In this document: in pieces, positions 7,916 through 15,231 of the stretch
Position numbering within the stretch: position 1 is the stretch's first letter
Layout: each line of letters starts with the position of its first letter
From: Prevotella sp. UBA4330
GTDB lineage: Bacteria > Bacteroidota > Bacteroidia > Bacteroidales > Bacteroidaceae
Assembly (NCBI GenBank): GCA_002394385.1
Contig: DGTS01000015.1
Coordinates: 140,178 to 204,177, forward strand
Direction of reading: 5' to 3'
DNA: 64,000 nt
Translations under genes and position numbers: made by a program
The notes under the pieces: generated by a model
Databases searched by the model: none
What the model was told of the DNA's origin: nothing
The model's input: only the letters and a program-made list of their open reading frames with translations

Positions 7916-9365
7916 TCAGCCTGGCGTTCTTCGCTCTATAGACTGGATAACAATTGTTATCTATCTGGCACTGCTCGTCTTCGGATGGGTGAGCGTCTGC
8001 GGTGCGAGTTATACCTATGGCGACACCGACATCTTCAACCTCGGCTCGCGTTCCGGCATGCAGATTGTCTGGATAGGCACCTCGATATTCATCGGACTGG
8101 TGCTGCTGTTGCTCGACGACCGCTTCTATGACACCTTTTCCTACGTCATCTATGCCGCGCTGTTGCTGCTGCTCTTTGCCACGATATTCAATCCCCACGA
8201 GATAAAAGGCTCGCGTTCGTGGCTCGTTTTGGGTCCACTGCGCCTGCAACCTGCCGAGTTCGCGAAGTTTGCCACTGCGCTGGCAGTGGCGAAACTGATG
8301 TCCACCTACGGCTTCGACATACACAAATGGAAGCATTTCCTCACCGCATGCGCCATTGTGTTCACGCCGATGCTGTTCATCGTGGCACAGAAGGAGACGG
8401 GTTCGGCACTTGTCTATCTGTCGTTCTTCCTCATGTTCTATCGTGAGGGAATGTCGGGAAGCATCCTCTTCACTGCCGTGGCGATGGTGTTCTACTTCGT
8501 CGCTGGCATAAAGTTCGAGGAAGTCTTGCTATGGGAGGGGCACACCTCTGCAGGTAAATTCGTCGTGCTGCTTGCGGTGCAGATATTCACTTCGGTGATG
8601 ATTTACTCCAGCACTGGCAACCTGAAACAGATGAAGACGGCACTCTACTACTGTCTTGGCGGCACCGTTTTGGCACTGCTTTTCTCCACTTTTGTCATTC
8701 CATTCGATATAGTATGGGTGCAATTGGTGCTCTGCGGACTGCTTATAGGGTATGTTCTTTTCCTGTGGTTGAGCAGCAGAATGATGACGTACGGATATAT
8801 CCTTGCCTTCGCCATCGGCTCGATAGCATTCTTCTATTCTGCCGACTACGTGCTCGACAATGTGCTTCAGGAGCACCAGCGCAAGCGTATCGAGGTGCTG
8901 CTCGGACTGAAAGAAGACCTTGCCGGTGCAGGGTATAACGTTCACCAGAGCGAGATTGCCATCGGTTCGGGCGGACTTTTAGGCAAAGGCTTCCTTAATG
9001 GAACGCAAACAAAGTTGAAATATGTGCCAGAACAAGACACCGACTTCATCTTCTGCACCGTTGGTGAGGAAGAGGGATTCATCGGTTCTGCCGCTGTGTT
9101 ACTGCTGTTCTTGGCGTTGATATTAAGACTAATAAAACTATCGGAACGACAACCGTTCCGCTTCGGGCGAGTCTATGGCTATTGTGTGCTTAGCATCTTC
9201 CTGTTCCACATGTTCATAAACGTGGGTATGGTGTTAGGACTGACGCCTGTCATCGGCATCCCGCTACCCTTCTTCAGTTACGGCGGCTCGTCGCTGTGGG
9301 GCTTTACGTTCCTTCTCTTCATCTTCCTGCGCATTGATGCTGGAAGAAACCTGATAAGAGAATAG
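7896..9365 (+). CDS. rodA: Peptidoglycan glycosyltransferase RodA (SEDS family)
   Basis: 489 residues with ten or more membrane segments. SEDS motifs are LQPAEFAKFATALAVAK (residues about 115-131), FIVAQKETGSALVYLSFF (about 155-172), GLLGKGFLNGTQTKLKYVPE and DFIFCTVGEEEGFIGS (about 360-395), and GIPLPFFSYGGSSLW near the C-terminus. It polymerizes lipid II in the elongasome with PBP2. A longer internal loop (about 210-290) than in E. coli RodA makes the protein larger, as seen in Bacteroidetes. It overlaps mrdA, indicating translational coupling. It ends only 8 bp from the convergent gldH gene. Confidence 0.94.
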   Translation: MVQQTDNQPGVLRSIDWITIVIYLALLVFGWVSVCGASYTYGDTDIFNLGSRSGMQIVWIGTSIFIGLVLLLLDDRFYDTFSYVIYAALLLLLFATIFNPHEIKGSRSWLVLGPLRLQPAEFAKFATALAVAKLMSTYGFDIHKWKHFLTACAIVFTPMLFIVAQKETGSALVYLSFFLMFYREGMSGSILFTAVAMVFYFVAGIKFEEVLLWEGHTSAGKFVVLLAVQIFTSVMIYSSTGNLKQMKTALYYCLGGTVLALLFSTFVIPFDIVWVQLVLCGLLIGYVLFLWLSSRMMTYGYILAFAIGSIAFFYSADYVLDNVLQEHQRKRIEVLLGLKEDLAGAGYNVHQSEIAIGSGGLLGKGFLNGTQTKLKYVPEQDTDFIFCTVGEEEGFIGSAAVLLLFLALILRLIKLSERQPFRFGRVYGYCVLSIFLFHMFINVGMVLGLTPVIGIPLPFFSYGGSSLWGFTFLLFIFLRIDAGRNLIRE

Positions 9366-9373
9366 GCTGCAAA

Positions 9374-9838
9374 CTAATTTCTCGTAACCTTAATACCCAC
9401 ATCCGCTACTCCGGGAAGTATTTCGCGCTTCATATTGTGGCGGACGTTTATCTGCAATGAGTCGCCGGCATTAAGTTTAAGATGCGTCAGCGGATAGTCA
9501 TACTCATAGAAACCTATACCACGCCCCTTAACGTTTCCTTCCTGGTCAACAACCTTACAGTTGACAGTGTCGCTGACATGTCTCTGGCCAGGGAACACCG
9601 TCTGGTCAACAATAAGTGTGAGTCCCATAAATGGATAATCGCTGTTGAGTCGCAAACTGAGGTCCTCACGATAGCCGCCACTCTCTTTCAACGCGGGCAC
9701 AGAGAACTTCAGCGTGTCATTTCGTTCCCAGCCAGAAATAGGCGTAGGCTCAAAATGATAATACACCGTTGACGACTCGCACGCCATGAACACGAGCGAG
9801 AGCAGGACAATAAAAAACAAAGAGAAGTTTCTCTGCAT
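9374..9838 (-). CDS. gldH: Gliding-motility/T9SS-associated lipoprotein GldH
   Basis: 154 residues with a lipobox ending at Cys20 (SLVFMAC) and a single beta-rich domain. The YYHFEPTPISGWERNDTLKFSV start and the mid-domain DYPFMGLTLIVDQTVF fit the GldH family. GldH is needed for gliding in flavobacteria; in non-gliding Bacteroidales it is retained without a settled role. The position after holB and ricT is the usual Bacteroidetes order and supports the call. It is the last gene of the metF-holB-ricT-gldH unit, 17 bp after ricT. Confidence 0.82.
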   Translation of the reverse strand: MQRNFSLFFIVLLSLVFMACESSTVYYHFEPTPISGWERNDTLKFSVPALKESGGYREDLSLRLNSDYPFMGLTLIVDQTVFPGQRHVSDTVNCKVVDQEGNVKGRGIGFYEYDYPLTHLKLNAGDSLQINVRHNMKREILPGVADVGIKVTRN

Positions 9839-9855
9839 GCCGTTACTGTAAGGCT

Positions 9856-11106
9856 TTACGATTCTGAGTTTGGCTTTGGCTCGCCACCGCGACGCTGCTG
9901 GCGTTGCTGTCCGTCACGGTTCTGCTGCCCGTCACGGTTCTCACGGTTGCCACCTTTCTGTTTTCGCTCACCACCGCCCTGACCATGTTGTGCACGCGCC
10001 TGCTGGCGTTGTCCTTTGTTCTTTTTCTTCTTACGACTCTTGTCAAAACGTGTCACGTCGCCCTCAAACATATCAACAGGCTTGCCGTTGTCCTGCTGGT
10101 TGCCGTCCTCCGATAGCGTCAGCGGTTTCTCGCCGCGCTTGTTCATCTCCACAATCTGCAGCGCACGATGTCCGGTTATCGTTTCAAGGTTTGCTGCAAG
10201 ACGCTTGTCGGTGGAGTAAGTCACCATTCCGGCAAGTATATCGCTCTTGAAGAAATAGTAGTCGGAATCCTGAGTCTGAAGCATAATCTCACGGCTGGGC
10301 AACTTGCGGCTTGCCTCGATATAGTCGTCAACCTCATAGTTGAGACAGCACTTCAACTTGGCACACATGCCCGCAAGTTTCTGCGGGTTGAGCGAGATGT
10401 CCTGGAAGCGTGCCGCATTGGTGCTCACGCTGCTGAAGTTCTTCATCCATGTGGCGCAGCACAGTTCGCGGCCGCAAGGTCCGGTGCCGCCGATGCGTCC
10501 AGCCTCCTGTCGCGCACCTATCTGCTTCATCTCTATCCTGACATGGAACGTGGCGGCAAGGTCCTTAATCAACTGGCGGAAATCCACACGCTCGTCTGCA
10601 ATATAGAAGAATATTGCCTTGTTTCCGTCGCCCTGATACTCCACGTCGCCAATCTTCATGTCCAGTCCGAGGTTCTTCGCTATCTGGCGACTGCGTATCA
10701 TGGTGTCGTGCTCGCGGCTCTTTGCCTCGTAATATTTCTCCATGTCCACCTGCTTAGCCAGTCGGTAGATGCGCTTAATGTCATCGGCAGACTTCAAGTT
10801 AGCCTTCTTCACCTGCAACTTAACGAGTCTGCCTGTGAGTGTCACCACACCGATGTCGTGCCCTGGACTTGCCTCCACTGCCACGATGTCGCCCTTCTTC
10901 AGGTCGAGGTTGTATATGTTATGGTAATAACCTTTTCGAGTGTTTTTGAATTGTACCTCCACGAGGTCGGTGTCTTCGTCAATTCCCGGCACGTCGGCAA
11001 GCCAGTCGTAGGTGTTCAACTGGTGGTCTTGCCGTCCGCAACCTCTTCTGCAGAGTCCGCGGTCGGTGTCGGTAGATATTTTGAATTGCATGTTCTTGAA
11101 GTCCAT
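9856..11106 (-). CDS. ricT: PSP1-domain protein, RicT/YaaT-like
   Basis: 416 residues. The core (about 15-290) carries PSP1/YaaT motifs: NTYDWLADVPG, KKGDIVAVEASPGHDIGVVT, and the Cys-rich block GGTGPCGRELCCATW with LAGMCAKLKCCLNYE. These cysteines fit the Fe-S-binding Ric complex that modulates RNase Y in Bacillus. An extra N-terminal CRRGC pair is present. From about residue 345 the tail is disordered and rich in Lys/Arg/Gln/Gly, which could bind RNA. The gene is 11 bp downstream of holB, as in most Bacteroidetes. The exact function in this phylum is not established. Confidence 0.85.
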   Translation of the reverse strand: MDFKNMQFKISTDTDRGLCRRGCGRQDHQLNTYDWLADVPGIDEDTDLVEVQFKNTRKGYYHNIYNLDLKKGDIVAVEASPGHDIGVVTLTGRLVKLQVKKANLKSADDIKRIYRLAKQVDMEKYYEAKSREHDTMIRSRQIAKNLGLDMKIGDVEYQGDGNKAIFFYIADERVDFRQLIKDLAATFHVRIEMKQIGARQEAGRIGGTGPCGRELCCATWMKNFSSVSTNAARFQDISLNPQKLAGMCAKLKCCLNYEVDDYIEASRKLPSREIMLQTQDSDYYFFKSDILAGMVTYSTDKRLAANLETITGHRALQIVEMNKRGEKPLTLSEDGNQQDNGKPVDMFEGDVTRFDKSRKKKKNKGQRQQARAQHGQGGGERKQKGGNRENRDGQQNRDGQQRQQRRGGEPKPNSES

Positions 11107-11117
11107 ATCTTATATTT

Positions 11118-12257
11118 TTATTTTCTCAATATCGCCACTATCATTTTCAATGCCACGTCGTAGAACACCATCTTGGGGTTTCCGTTCTGTCCTATGTCGC
11201 GCAATGCTGTGGCGAAAATGTCGTTTATCTCTATCACATTAGCCTCGTTGATGAAACGGGCGAAGTTCTTGGCAAAGTCAGCCTCTGCCGTGTTCATATA
11301 TATTAGTTCCGGATTGCGGAAGTTATACATGAAGTTCTCGCGCACCAGATGCTGGAAATAGGTGAGCATGCGTTTCTGCCGCTCACGCCCGAGTGCCGCC
11401 ACACTCTCGCTCCATGCCTTCAGTTCCTTCACGTCGCGCACGTAAGCCTGTCGCATCAGCAGGATGAAGAGGTCGAGAAACTGGTAGTTCTCGCTCGACA
11501 CGTCGAGTTCTTCAAGAGCCTTCAGCCAGTTGCCGTTGACAGCCCTTGCTATCTGGTGGGCCATTGTCTCGTCGATGGCGCGGCGCTCCACCAGCGCCTT
11601 CTCTATCGACGGAGTGTCAATGCGTTTTATGTCGATGCGCTGCACGCGGCTGCGTATTGTCTCCAACAGTCGGTCGGGCTCCTCGCAAACCATGATGAAC
11701 ACCGTCTGCTGTGGCGGTTCCTCTATTATCTTCAGCATCTTGTTGGCACAGTCCTCGCGCATTCGCTCTGGCAGCCAGATGATATTCACCTTATATCCTC
11801 CCTGGCTCGACTTCATGCTCAACTTCCGTATGAGCACCTCACTCTCGGCCACATAGATGAGTGCCTGCTGGTTGCCGGCGTTCATCTTCTCCAGCCACTG
11901 GTCCATGCTGAAATAAGGTCCTTCGCTGAGCAACTCGCGCCACTCTCGTGCATAGTCGTCGCTGATGGTTTTGTGGTCAGCGCTACTCCCCGTTGGCTTT
12001 ATCACAGGATAAGTAAAGAGCAGGTCGGGATGCGACCATGAGCGGAGCATGGCGCATTGCTGGCATGTGCCGCACGAGTCGTCAGCCCCCTCACTGTTCT
12101 TGCAGAGAAGGTAAGACGCGAAGGCCAGCGCAAGTGCCATCTTGCCACAGCCCGACGGACCGCAGAACATCATGGCGTGGGGCACGCGCCCCTCACTCAC
12201 CATCTGTATCAGGCGCTGCTGCGCCTCCTCTTGCCCTATTACCTCCTTGAATTTCAT
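11118..12257 (-). CDS. holB: DNA polymerase III delta' subunit (clamp loader)
   Basis: 379 residues of an AAA+ clamp-loader subunit. Visible are a P-loop-like GPSGCGKM (residues 33-40), the zinc module Cys52...CGTCQQC (about 61-67), NKMLKIIEEPPQQTVFI (about 175-191) and a sensor-type SRVQRIDI. The P-loop ends in Met where ATPase subunits have Ser/Thr, fitting delta', which need not hydrolyse ATP. It helps load the beta clamp at replication forks. It lies 68 bp after metF and 11 bp before ricT. Confidence 0.9.
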   Translation of the reverse strand: MKFKEVIGQEEAQQRLIQMVSEGRVPHAMMFCGPSGCGKMALALAFASYLLCKNSEGADDSCGTCQQCAMLRSWSHPDLLFTYPVIKPTGSSADHKTISDDYAREWRELLSEGPYFSMDQWLEKMNAGNQQALIYVAESEVLIRKLSMKSSQGGYKVNIIWLPERMREDCANKMLKIIEEPPQQTVFIMVCEEPDRLLETIRSRVQRIDIKRIDTPSIEKALVERRAIDETMAHQIARAVNGNWLKALEELDVSSENYQFLDLFILLMRQAYVRDVKELKAWSESVAALGRERQKRMLTYFQHLVRENFMYNFRNPELIYMNTAEADFAKNFARFINEANVIEINDIFATALRDIGQNGNPKMVFYDVALKMIVAILRK

Positions 12258-12325
12258 ATTACTTTACTCTCCTTATCACCTGTCACCCATTTCCCTCCGC
12301 TCAAGGAGGGTTAGGACAGGGGACT

Positions 12326-13279
12326 TTAGAGTCGCTCCATCACCTCCTTCACCGAGTCAACAGCCGACATCGTGTAGAAGTGAATGTTGTTAACGCCATG
12401 AGCATAAAGGTCGCGGCACTGGCTCAGTGTCCACTCTATTCCCAACCGTTTGGCATCCTCGTCAGTCTTGCATTTCATTGCCTCCTGCGCCAGTTCGTTG
12501 GGTATGTCGCAATGGAAAGAGCGTGGCACCACGGTCAGTTGCGACAGTTTAGCCATCGGCTTCAGACCCGGTATGATAGGTATCGTGACACCTATCTTGC
12601 GCGCCTTCTCCACAAAGTCGTAATACTTCTGGTTGTCATAGAACAACTGCGTCACGGCATACGAGGCACCCAGTTGCTGCTTTATGAGCAGATACTGCAT
12701 GTCGATGTCAATGTTCGGCGCCTCCTCGTGTTTCTCGGGATAGCATGCCACACCGTAACTGAACTTCTCACCGGGCGACTTGATAGGACTGCCGTCGGCA
12801 AAGAAGCCCTCGTTGAAGCGGTTCACCTGCTGTATGAGGTCTGTCGTATGAGCGTGTCCGCCCGCAGTGGGAACAAACACACGGTCGTCCTTTGCCTTGT
12901 CACCGCGCAGCAGCAGTATGTTGCTGATGCCTAGGAACTGCAAGTCTATGAGTTCATATTCTATATCCTCTATCGTGGCACCGCTGCATATCACATGTGG
13001 CACCACGGGGATGTTGAACTTCTGCTGAATAGCCGCTGCAATGGCAATGGTGCCTGGACGGCGGCGCAGCCTCAGTCGCTCGAACTGTCCGGTGGGCAGT
13101 TCGCGGTAAACATATTCAGAATGATGAGTAGTGATGTTAATAAACACCGGCTCGAAGCCTTTCAACTTATCAATAGTGCGGAACAAGCCCTCAGTGCCTG
13201 AACCCTTCAGCGGTGGCAGCACCTCGAAAGAGAAATGCCTGCCGCTCGCAAATATCTTGTCAAAATCTACTCTATTCAT
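12326..13279 (-). CDS. metF: Methylenetetrahydrofolate reductase
   Basis: 317 residues, a normal MetF length. It reduces 5,10-methylene-THF to 5-methyl-THF for methionine synthesis. Family motifs: FSFEVLPPLKG (residues about 16-26, catalytic Glu), FINITTHH, PHVICSGAT, ILLLRGD (FAD site), FSYGVACYPEKHEEAP and AVTQLFYDN (about 218-226). The frame stays open far upstream, but the codons before ATG 13279 read through promoter repeats, so this start is chosen. It is the first gene of the metF-holB-ricT-gldH unit. A full promoter lies 22 bp upstream; no SAM riboswitch-like structure is seen. Confidence 0.93.
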   Translation of the reverse strand: MNRVDFDKIFASGRHFSFEVLPPLKGSGTEGLFRTIDKLKGFEPVFINITTHHSEYVYRELPTGQFERLRLRRRPGTIAIAAAIQQKFNIPVVPHVICSGATIEDIEYELIDLQFLGISNILLLRGDKAKDDRVFVPTAGGHAHTTDLIQQVNRFNEGFFADGSPIKSPGEKFSYGVACYPEKHEEAPNIDIDMQYLLIKQQLGASYAVTQLFYDNQKYYDFVEKARKIGVTIPIIPGLKPMAKLSQLTVVPRSFHCDIPNELAQEAMKCKTDEDAKRLGIEWTLSQCRDLYAHGVNNIHFYTMSAVDSVKEVMERL

Positions 13280-13300
13280 TCTAAAATGCACATTTGCCTG

Positions 13301-13331
13301 CAAAGTTACGAAAAAACGAGAGAACTGCAAA
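13301..13331 (-). promoter_or_regulatory. metF promoter
   Basis: On the minus strand TTTG (13328-13331) and TAACTTTG (13301-13308) are 19 nt apart. The spacer ends in TCTCGTTTTTTCG, which recurs in the promoters at 14875-14905 and 14959-14989, so this promoter belongs to a repeated promoter sequence. A degraded copy (TAACCTTG) lies at about 13386-13414. Confidence 0.75.
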
Positions 13332-13420
13332 AGGAAAGTATGCTTTTCTTTTGCAGTTCCGAGTGCCAGTAACTTCGGCGAAGCCAAGGTTACGAAAAAA
13401 CGAGTGCAGAACAACGCTGC

Positions 13421-13457
13421 CCCCCACCCCTGCCCCTCCCCTACAGGGGCGGGGAGT
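13421..13457. repeat. GC-rich palindromic repeat (CCCCTACAGGGGCGGGG family)
   Basis: A C-rich run followed by CCCCTACAGGGGCGGGGAG. Identical or near-identical copies lie at 43083-43119, 43267-43304, 53574-53611 and 53785-53823, with inverted copies near 43167 and 58497. It carries no gene. Confidence 0.65.
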
Positions 13458-13557
13458 CAATAGGAATGTATTCTAACAGAATAGAATAATACTTATTGTC
13501 AATCAATATTGAGTTACTCGCCTACATCTTTATTTCCTGAAAATCTTTATCCTTCGC

Positions 13558-14709
13558 CTATTGTTTCATTTTCCTGTACTCTGCTCGCAGTTTATCTGCC
13601 AGTTTGTTCTTTTCCTTTAGTTTAAGGAAATTCTCGAACACGTCCACTTCACCGCTTAACTCCTTGTTTTGCTCATAAAACTCAAGCAATGCGTCGAACA
13701 CCTTCAGATAGGCATCTTCATCCACAGACTTCACTTGATTTCTAAGGCAGAAATACGAAGTGGCAGCCATGTAAGCAATCATATAGTTCATATTACCCTG
13801 CTTTGCGGTAACTTCTCCTATTGTCTCGCCTACATCAATGCTAACATCTGCCGAAGAAACAGACCACTTGAAAATATACTGGGCAACATCATTCATGTGC
13901 GGAGCATTGAGGCGGTGAGTAAGGAAATAGACACAGCACCGAAGCACGTCGTTGTTGTGCTCATGACATATTTCAGCCGTCGTGAATTCCACGGGCTTCG
14001 GCATGTCGAAGTATCCCTCTTCGCGCTCCTTTGTCAGTTGTTCTATGCGTTTCTTTGTGCGCTCTGCTTTTTCCTGATTTCCAGCCGCTGTATAATATTT
14101 CTCAAGATAAGGGAGTTCATCAATATAATTATCAGAGTGTTCACCGTACAGTTCCTTGAGGACACTCAGTCCTAGCAACTCATAAGTGAGGCTTTCCTGA
14201 GGTTTACCGTTCTCATTGCATATCTCAGCCAGGCGAATGGCAATAACAGAAAAGTCGAAGTCTTGTCTTCTTAGATTATTATACACTTCAAACGCACGTC
14301 TTGAAGTGGCCTCGGCCTCATCCAGCCTTCGCGCCGATTCCAGATATAACGACAAGTTGTCAAGATAGATAGCATAGTTATAGTCGGCATCGCTGTATTT
14401 GGCAGCATAAAGTTTCAAGGCACTCTTCAGCGTGTCAACAGCCTCATCCACCTGATTGTTACGGCTTAGATAGCGTCCCAGATAAACCATTTGGTCTATA
14501 TAAGCACTGTCTATATCGGGTTTCGTTTGTCTCAGCGTTTCGAGAAGTCTCTTCTGCAACGTCACGGCTTCATTATATTGCTTCTGGTCTGCCAACTTTG
14601 CCGCGAGCGACCGAAGCCTGTCCACATCTGTTTGCTGTGGCTGCTCCTGTGCCACAACATACATGTTGGTCAGCAGGAAAAGTGAAATGAGAATAAAGAG
14701 TTGTTTCAT
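13558..14709 (-). CDS. Exported tetratricopeptide-repeat protein, function unknown
   Basis: 383 residues with a signal peptide (1-20, cleavage near VVAQ). Residues about 22-235 hold helical TPR-like repeats (NEAVTLQKRLLETL, DEAVDTLKSALKLYAAKY, DEAEATSRRAFEVYNNL, GNQEKAERTKKRIEQL). The C-terminal 150 residues are a helical region without a recognised domain. TPR proteins of this kind usually act as periplasmic or outer-membrane scaffolds; the partner is not evident. The gene stands alone and has two tandem consensus promoters upstream. Confidence 0.75.
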   Translation of the reverse strand: MKQLFILISLFLLTNMYVVAQEQPQQTDVDRLRSLAAKLADQKQYNEAVTLQKRLLETLRQTKPDIDSAYIDQMVYLGRYLSRNNQVDEAVDTLKSALKLYAAKYSDADYNYAIYLDNLSLYLESARRLDEAEATSRRAFEVYNNLRRQDFDFSVIAIRLAEICNENGKPQESLTYELLGLSVLKELYGEHSDNYIDELPYLEKYYTAAGNQEKAERTKKRIEQLTKEREEGYFDMPKPVEFTTAEICHEHNNDVLRCCVYFLTHRLNAPHMNDVAQYIFKWSVSSADVSIDVGETIGEVTAKQGNMNYMIAYMAATSYFCLRNQVKSVDEDAYLKVFDALLEFYEQNKELSGEVDVFENFLKLKEKNKLADKLRAEYRKMKQ

Positions 14710-14805
14710 AATATTGATGTTTGAGTTAGTAACTATCGTTAGAGCAAAATGCTTTTCTTGATAAAATTTGGTCTATAGGTCGTTATTTGTCTGTTTTGAG
14801 TAGGA

Positions 14806-14858
14806 GGTGACGTGTCCCACGTCACAAGGCATGATTACATGACGCGGGACACGTCACC
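14806..14858. repeat. 13-bp inverted repeat in the TPR gene leader
   Basis: GGTGACGTGTCCC at 14806-14818 is the exact reverse complement of GGGACACGTCACC at 14846-14858, leaving a 27-nt loop. It lies in the presumed 5' untranslated region of the TPR gene, between promoter 14875-14905 and the ATG at 14709. Confidence 0.6.
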
Positions 14859-14874
14859 ACCTACACAGACACTG

Positions 14875-14905
14875 CAAAGTTACGAAAAAACGAGTGCAGA
14901 ACAAA
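14875..14905 (-). promoter_or_regulatory. Proximal promoter of the TPR gene
   Basis: TTTG (14902-14905) and TAACTTTG (14875-14882) on the minus strand with a 19-nt spacer, TTCTGCACTCGTTTTTTCG. The leader would be about 160 nt. Confidence 0.7.
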
Positions 14906-14958
14906 AGAAACTTGTTTATTTTTTATGCCGAGTGCTGAGTAAGTTCGATGTAAAACAT

Positions 14959-14989
14959 CAAAGTTACGAAAAGTCGAGTGCAGAACAAA
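14959..14989 (-). promoter_or_regulatory. Distal copy of the same promoter
   Basis: TTTG (14986-14989) and TAACTTTG (14959-14966), again 19 nt apart, with spacer TTCTGCACTCGACTTTTCG. It duplicates the promoter 84 bp closer to the gene. Confidence 0.65.
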
Positions 14990-15067
14990 AGAATTTATTC
15001 ATTATTTTGCCAAGACCGAGTAACTAAATCAAAACGAAACGGGGACCAAGACGATATGTTTCGCCAA

Positions 15068-15130
15068 CCAATATAGCCTATTTTACTCACCAATATAGGC
15101 TATTTTACTTTCCAATATAGCCTATATTGG
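15068..15130. repeat. 22-bp tandem repeat ending in a 19-bp palindrome
   Basis: CCAATATAGSCTA occurs at 15068, 15090 and 15112, exactly 22 bp apart. The third copy continues into CCAATATAG-C-CTATATTGG, a perfect palindrome (15112-15130). The remainder of 14990-15165 shows no gene. Confidence 0.65.
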
Positions 15131-15165
15131 TTTAGAGAAGATAATTATGCTGTTCGCTAATGAAA

Positions 15166-15193
15166 AAGAGGCACGCCGCGGGGCGTGCCTCTT
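15166..15193 (-). terminator. Terminator of the SusC/SusD/DUF5123 operon
   Basis: AAGAGGCACGCC-GCGG-GGCGTGCCTCTT is a perfect 12-bp stem with a 4-nt loop. On the minus strand it runs into TTTTTC, so it fits an intrinsic terminator 39 bp after the stop at 15232. Confidence 0.85.
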
Positions 15194-15231
15194 GATTCAG
15201 TATAAACTTAGTTTAGACCTTGTGGATTGCT

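Noticed and set aside
10168..11163. 331-codon plus-strand frame opposite ricT, and similar long frames opposite holB, ribBA, PBP2, mreB and the aldo/keto reductase
   Set aside because: The opposite strand carries a clear conserved family in each case; these are shadows produced by GC-rich third positions.
13280..13420. SAM riboswitch before metF
   Set aside because: The leader after the promoter is about 15-20 nt, too short, and no SAM-box stems are seen.
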